From: Pseudomonas sp. A-1
Lineage (GTDB): Bacteria > Pseudomonadota > Gammaproteobacteria > Pseudomonadales > Pseudomonadaceae
NCBI RefSeq assembly: GCF_004801855.1
Contig: NZ_SSTC01000033.1
Location: 1-45,503 of the forward strand
Length of the DNA: 45,503 bases
Direction of reading: 5' to 3'
Positions 41,649 to 45,503 of this stretch are shown in pieces. The notes under the pieces were generated by a model. The model was not told the DNA's origin. It saw only the letters and a list, made by a program, of their open reading frames with translations, and did no database searches. Both the position numbers and the translations under genes were made by a program. The first letter of the stretch is position 1. Each line of letters begins with the position of its first letter.

Positions 41649-42449
41649 TTACTCGCCGCCGACTGTGTGCTCCTCGCCCTGCCTCTGGCGGAACTCCCGC
41701 GGGGTGACGCCGAAGCGTTCCTTGAAAGCGGTGGCGAAGTTGGCGCCACTGGTAAAGCCCAGCTCCAGAGCGATGGCCTGCACTTCCAGCACCGTATCGC
41801 TGAGCAGTGTGCGGGCCTGGCGCATGCGCTCCTCGCGCAGGTAGCTGAACACGGTGGCCCCGACGCACTGCTTGAATGCCTCGTTGAGGCGTTTGGGGTT
41901 GGTGCGCAGGATGCGCGCCAGACATTCGAGGTTGGGTGTCTCGGCCAGGTTACGCAGCAGGTGCTGGCGGGCCGACTGGAACAAGATGCTGTCGAGGTTG
42001 GAAACGCTCGGCGCCGGCTCGCCGGCGTCTGCGCCGCGGCTCTGCGCGCGCAGGTGCATGCTCAGGCGGATACGTACTTCTTCGAAGTTGTACGGCTTGG
42101 TGACGTAGTCCACGGCGCCGGCCAGCAGGCCTTCCAGGCGTTCGTCGGGCATCACCGCGCCGGACAGGAAAATCACCGGAATGTTGCTGGTGCGGGCGTC
42201 GGCCTGCAGTTGCCGGCAGGCGCTCAGGCCGTCGCAGACCGGCATGTGTACGTCCATCAAGATCATGTCCGGGCGGATCAGAAGGGCCTTGCGGATGCCT
42301 TCCAGGCCATTGGTGGCCAGGTGGACGAGGGCGCCTTTCTGGCGCAGATAGGCTTCCAGCAGCATGCGGTCAACGTCGGCGTCTTCCACAATCAGAATGT
42401 GACGGTCTTGCAGGTTGTTGTTGCCGAAAAGGCGGTTGCTCGTTGTCAT
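41649..42449 (-). CDS. Response regulator with REC and AraC-type DNA-binding domains
   Basis: The 266-residue protein has an N-terminal REC domain (about 15-135, ILIVEDADVDR, phospho-acceptor Asp66 in MILMDVHMPVCDG, Lys in VTKPYNFEE) and a C-terminal AraC pair of helix-turn-helix motifs (about 165-255, LARILRTNPKRLNEAFKQCVG and IALELGFTSGANFATAFKERFGVTPREFRQ). It should be a phosphorylation-controlled transcription factor. The ATG at 42449 is preferred over an in-frame GTG at 42482. Its targets are unknown; the palindrome just upstream may include its own control. The nearby HPt kinase is a possible phosphate donor. Confidence 0.9.
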   Translation of the reverse strand: MTTSNRLFGNNNLQDRHILIVEDADVDRMLLEAYLRQKGALVHLATNGLEGIRKALLIRPDMILMDVHMPVCDGLSACRQLQADARTSNIPVIFLSGAVMPDERLEGLLAGAVDYVTKPYNFEEVRIRLSMHLRAQSRGADAGEPAPSVSNLDSILFQSARQHLLRNLAETPNLECLARILRTNPKRLNEAFKQCVGATVFSYLREERMRQARTLLSDTVLEVQAIALELGFTSGANFATAFKERFGVTPREFRQRQGEEHTVGGE

Positions 42450-42773
42450 TGGTTCTGTGCCTGCCTCCCTGCGTGCTACCACTTGGTGGCGTCAAAAAAA
42501 CGTGATGCATATCACGTTTTTGTGTCTGGCGCACATAATGCTACAGAGGGTTGGCGTTGTCATGACTTGAGCAGGATTTGCCGCGTCGGTGCCCTTCTGG
42601 TCCAAGCATCCTGGTGGGCGATCAGCTTGCCAGCTTCGTCGGTGGGGCGCGCAGGAGCAGGCGTACCACCTTGTCGAGGTCGTGCTGCGCGGGGGCTGCG
42701 GTCGATGGCGAGCAGGTGCTCGTCGATCCTGCGTTCCTATTTAGGGGATATATGTGTGAGCGCCTGCCGCTGT
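42450..42773. other. Intergenic region between cheZ and the REC-AraC gene
   Basis: The 324 bp contain a strong palindrome at 42496-42521 and no gene. TTTAGGGGATATATGTG near 42751-42767 is AT-rich but has no clear promoter pair. Confidence 0.5.
42496..42521. promoter_or_regulatory. CRP/Vfr-like palindrome or terminator-like hairpin
   Basis: AAAAACGTGAT and ATCACGTTTTT form an 11-bp inverted repeat around GCAT, 46 bp before the REC-AraC start. The core GTGA-N6-TCAC matches the centre of the CRP/Vfr consensus. The A and T runs also make it look like a weak bidirectional terminator for cheZ, but the stem is AT-rich, so an operator is preferred. Confidence 0.5.
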
Positions 42774-43427
42774 TCAGAGGCCGAGCTGGGCGAGCAGAGC
42801 GTCGACCTGGGCCTGGTCGGTCACTGCTTCGCCGTCGGTCGGTTTGATCTGCGGGCCTTTGCGGTCGGCCCGTTCGCTGCCGGCCAGACGCTGTAGCGTA
42901 CGCTGTTCGGCGGTGGCCGGAGCGCTGTCGATCAGCACCTTGAGCAGTTGTTGTTCGATCTCGCGGGTCACCTCGATCATCTTCTTGAGGGTCTGGCCGG
43001 TGAGATCCTGGAAGTCTTGGGTCATGAGTATTTCCTGCAGCTCGCTCTGCGTCGCCCGGGTATGGTCAGGCACCGCTCCGATGTAGCGGCGGGTTTCCTC
43101 CACTAGGCGGCGCGCTTCGTCGCTCTGCTGCGGCGCGGCGAGCCAGGACTGCCAGCGTGCCTCCAGATCGCGGGCGCCCTCGATCAGCATGGTCTGGCGC
43201 GGCTGGGCCCGTTCCAGGGCATTGAGCACACGCTCGGCGGCCTGTTCGGTCATCGCAGCGACGTAGTCCAGGCGCTCGCGAGCATCGGGGATGGCCTGCG
43301 CGGCCTGCTCGATGGCCTTGTTCAGTCCCAGTTCTTGCAGGCTGACGTGCAGCAGGCGTGCCATCTGGACGATGCGCTGGATCAGTTCCTGCGGGGTGAT
43401 GGAAGCCGCTGGGGGGTGGTCGATCAT
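42774..43427 (-). CDS. cheZ: Chemotaxis phosphatase CheZ
   Basis: CheZ dephosphorylates CheY-P. The 217-residue helical protein contains the active-site helix MTQDFQDLTGQTLKKM, with Asp141 and Gln145 in the places of E. coli Asp143 and Gln147. It ends in VDALLAQLGL, the C-terminal CheY-binding peptide. AGGAG lies eight bases before the ATG at 43427. It is not beside cheY, cheA or flagellar genes here, so it may be a second copy tied to the local receptor or to a stand-alone REC protein, or the genome's only cheZ placed unusually. Confidence 0.9.
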   Translation of the reverse strand: MIDHPPAASITPQELIQRIVQMARLLHVSLQELGLNKAIEQAAQAIPDARERLDYVAAMTEQAAERVLNALERAQPRQTMLIEGARDLEARWQSWLAAPQQSDEARRLVEETRRYIGAVPDHTRATQSELQEILMTQDFQDLTGQTLKKMIEVTREIEQQLLKVLIDSAPATAEQRTLQRLAGSERADRKGPQIKPTDGEAVTDQAQVDALLAQLGL

Positions 43428-43698
43428 GCGGATTCTCCTGCGGGCCTGGCCGGGGCCTGTGCTTGCGGTGTCTGACGCCTAGTGTGCGGGGCGGATGTAG
43501 GCACCCGATGCCATCTGCTGGATGTTACGCGGCGGCCAGTAGCTGCTTGATGTGGAGCCGCCGCAGCCCAGTGGGGTGGGGCCGGGCGGTTGTATCGCCA
43601 GTCTGCCAAGTTTTCCCGCGCAGGGGGCGCTGTGACGGCGCAATCAGCCGTGCGGCAAAGACGGAAAGGCCGTGTGGCAAAGGTGTCGGGTGCGCCGC

Positions 43699-44970
43699 TC
43701 AGCTCAGAGTCGCGCCGGCGAATACCAGCGCCAGCCCTAGTCCCAGACCGCCTGCCATCACCGGCAGGGTGAATAGCGCCAGGCGCCTGCCGCCGAACAT
43801 GGCGATCAGCACGCCCTTGATCAGGCTGTTGCTGACCACGGCCAGGGCGATGCCGCGCACCGCCACCTGCGGGTCCAGCTCGCCCAGGGCGCTGCGCGAC
43901 AGCGACAGGGTGATGGCGTCGGCGTCGGTGAGCCCGGACAGCACGGCGACCAGGTACACGCCGACGTCGCCCAGTTCGCGGCGGGCGATTTCCACCAGCA
44001 GCAGGATCAGCGCCAGCAGCAGGGCGAAGCGCACGGCCGGGCCGAACTCGAAGGGGTTCTTCAGCGGCGGCTCGGCCTGGGCGCCGAGTTCCGTCGCCTT
44101 GGCCCGCTGCCACCAGTACAGGGCGCCGAGGGCGTAGACCAGCGCCGCGGCGGCCAGCGGCCACAGCAGCCCCTGCACCAGCGGCGGGTTGATCACCGCC
44201 ACCTCGAGCAGCACGCGGGGGAACACCAGCGCCGAGGTGCCCAGCAGGCCGCAGGCCAGCAGGGCGTGCAGCTCGCGCTGGCCATGCAGGCGGGCGAGGG
44301 TGAGGGTCATGGCGGTGGAGGACACCACGCTGCCGAGCAGGGCGGTCAGCAGCAGGCCATGGCGGGTGCCGATCAGGCGGACGGCCACGTAGGCGGCAAA
44401 GCCCAGGCCGGCGATCAGCACCACCATCCACCAGGTGACGTAGGGGTTGAACACCTGCCAGGGGCCGTAGCCGCGGTCGGGCAGCACCGGCAGCAGCACC
44501 AGCGAGATGAACAGCAGCTTCAGCGCGCCGGACAGCTCCTCGGCGGACAGCCGCCGGAGCGCCGCATGCATCGGTTCCTTGAGGCGCAGCAGCAGGGCCA
44601 CCACCACCGCGCAGCCGGCGGCCAGCAGGCGGTCGTCGGCCAGCGCCAGGCTGCCGAGCAGGAAGGTCAGCAGCAGGGCGATCTCGCTGGTCTGGCCCTG
44701 GTCGGGGTCGTGGCACAGGCCGATCACGTAGGCGGTGGTGCTGAGCAGGGCCAGGGCCAGCAGCACGCCGACCCAGACCAGCACGCCGAGATGGCCGGCG
44801 AGCAGGGCGGCGAGGCCGCCGAGCAGGCCGACCAGGCCGTAGGTGCGCACCCCGGCGGCCAGCCGGTCGTCGTCGCTGGCGCGGGCGCTCCAGCCGCGCT
44901 CGGTGCCGATCAGCAGGCCGATGGCCAGCGCGCTGGCCAGGTCGAGCAGGACGTCGAACTCGGGCGTCAT
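43699..44970 (-). CDS. MgtC/DUF4010 inner-membrane protein
   Basis: The 423-residue protein has an N-terminal MgtC/SapB-like domain (about 1-140, with SALAIGLLIGTERGW, GVRTYGLVGLLGG and LLLTFLLGSLALADDRLLAAGCAVVVALLL in part) and a C-terminal DUF4010 domain. About twelve hydrophobic helices are present. MgtC relatives affect Mg2+ homeostasis and virulence, but the function of the MgtC-DUF4010 fusion is unknown. The ATG at 44970 follows AAAGGAT; the in-frame TTG two codons earlier is rejected. A 271-bp gap to cheZ shows no gene. Confidence 0.88.
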   Translation of the reverse strand: MTPEFDVLLDLASALAIGLLIGTERGWSARASDDDRLAAGVRTYGLVGLLGGLAALLAGHLGVLVWVGVLLALALLSTTAYVIGLCHDPDQGQTSEIALLLTFLLGSLALADDRLLAAGCAVVVALLLRLKEPMHAALRRLSAEELSGALKLLFISLVLLPVLPDRGYGPWQVFNPYVTWWMVVLIAGLGFAAYVAVRLIGTRHGLLLTALLGSVVSSTAMTLTLARLHGQRELHALLACGLLGTSALVFPRVLLEVAVINPPLVQGLLWPLAAAALVYALGALYWWQRAKATELGAQAEPPLKNPFEFGPAVRFALLLALILLLVEIARRELGDVGVYLVAVLSGLTDADAITLSLSRSALGELDPQVAVRGIALAVVSNSLIKGVLIAMFGGRRLALFTLPVMAGGLGLGLALVFAGATLS

Positions 44971-45026
44971 GGGCAATCCTTTGGCGGGTGGGGCTGGTCA
45001 GTCTAGCAAGCCGTCCCGCGGCAAAT

Positions 45027-45060
45027 CCCGCCGCGCCGCACCCGCGGGCGGCACGGCGGG
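45027..45060 (-). terminator. GC-rich hairpin after the hybrid kinase end
   Basis: CCCGCCGCGCCGC and GCGGCACGGCGGG pair at 12 of 13 positions, just past the kinase stop on the minus strand, followed by ATTTG. The T-run is short, so termination may be partial. Confidence 0.4.
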
Positions 45061-45064
45061 CGGC

Positions 45065-45503
45065 TCAGTGCAGCTTGAGATGGCGGCTGAGCAGGGCGCG
45101 CAGGGCGGCCGGCTTGACCGGCTTGCTCAGGTAGTCGAGGCCGGCGGCGTGCACCTCGGCGATCAGCTCGGGGCGGCCGTCGGCGCTGATCACCACGCCG
45201 GGCACCGGCTGGCCCAGGTGCGCGCGCAGCCAGCCCATCAGCGCCTGGCCGGTCTCGCCGTCGTCGAGGTGGTAGTCGACCAGCACCAGCTCCGGCGGGC
45301 CGTCCTGGCCGAGCAGATGCTCGCACTCGGCGCGCGAGCGCGCGGTCTGCACCTGGCAGCCCCAGCGGGTCAGCAGGCTGCGCATGCCGGTGAGGATGCT
45401 GTCCTCGTTGTCGATGCACCACACCTGGGCGCCGTTCATCGGCTGCGGCGCGCTGGCCGGTGCCGCCGGCCGCGCCTGCGGCACGGCGCGGCCGCGGGCC
45501 AGC
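45065..45503 (-). CDS. C-terminal receiver domain of a hybrid histidine kinase, 5' end cut
   Basis: The minus-strand frame is open to the window edge and ends at 45065. It begins in the tail of what looks like a kinase ATPase domain (LARGRAVP), then a Pro/Ala linker and a REC domain (VWCIDNEDSILTGM, phospho-acceptor Asp in LVLVDYHLDDGETG, Lys in LSKPVKP). This layout is common at the end of Pseudomonas PAS hybrid kinases of the NahK/ErcS' kind. The signal and partner are not visible. Treating 45484 as a real start is not needed, since no stop separates it from the edge. Confidence 0.75.
   Translation of the reverse strand, partial: LARGRAVPQARPAAPASAPQPMNGAQVWCIDNEDSILTGMRSLLTRWGCQVQTARSRAECEHLLGQDGPPELVLVDYHLDDGETGQALMGWLRAHLGQPVPGVVISADGRPELIAEVHAAGLDYLSKPVKPAALRALLSRHLKLH

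Overview
The window reads as a chromosomal segment of a GC-rich Pseudomonas or very close relative. Coding sequence is strongly biased to G/C at third codon positions. Gene order cumA-tadA / mltF / purL / ... / purT / yfjD-ypjD / ffh / rpsP-rimM-trmD-rplS / ... / xerD-dsbC-hom-thrC matches, from memory, the P. aeruginosa chromosome. Species assignment is not possible from the sequence alone.

Layout. (1) 1-12.4 kb: a cut-off two-haem cytochrome c divergent from a Tat-exported multicopper oxidase (cumA) and tadA, with a REP-like double hairpin between the last two. Then come convergent mltF, purL, a small NIF3/YqfO-like gene, a convergent L,D-transpeptidase, and a four-gene operon (NudL-type Nudix, gamma-carbonic-anhydrase-like protein, DUF1289, purT). 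(2) 12.4-18.3 kb: the housekeeping block yfjD-ypjD divergent from ffh, then rpsP-rimM-trmD-rplS. (3) 18.3-26.7 kb: a metabolic block that looks inserted relative to the P. aeruginosa order. It holds a GH5 exo-beta-1,3-glucanase-like enzyme converging on glk plus an ABC permease-ATPase with a ruined nucleotide site, then the sulfate-starvation operon oscA-sbp-cysTWA. Between oscA and sbp lies a 25-codon ORF carrying tandem Cys codons. (4) 26.8-33.3 kb: xerD (with the catalytic Lys position changed to Pro), dsbC, hom, thrC and rmuC. The thrC-rmuC gap holds several DnaA-box-like words beside an AT-rich stretch. (5) 33.3-45.5 kb: a signalling block, almost all on the minus strand. It holds cheZ, a REC-AraC response regulator, an Aer-like PAS receptor, an MHYT-PAS-HK-REC-REC-HPt hybrid kinase, a REC-PAS-GGDEF-EAL regulator, an MgtC/DUF4010 membrane protein and the 3' end of another hybrid kinase. 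A 1.07-kb non-coding stretch here contains a decayed chemoreceptor tip and AT-rich DNA.

How the genes may work together. The hybrid kinase and the GGDEF-EAL regulator are adjacent and probably co-transcribed, so a phosphorelay feeding c-di-GMP turnover is the simplest reading. CheZ and the Aer-like receptor suggest coupling to chemotaxis, but no cheA or cheY is present, so they must plug into genes elsewhere. The most notable signals are: a C10 tract at the end of the hybrid kinase where loss of one base would fuse it in frame to the downstream GGDEF-EAL protein; the Cys-codon leader ORF with a paired Shine-Dalgarno in the sulfate operon; the ABC ATPase without a Walker A lysine; the XerD Lys-to-Pro change; and the decayed chemoreceptor. 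No tRNA, rRNA, CRISPR array, insertion sequence or prophage was recognised.
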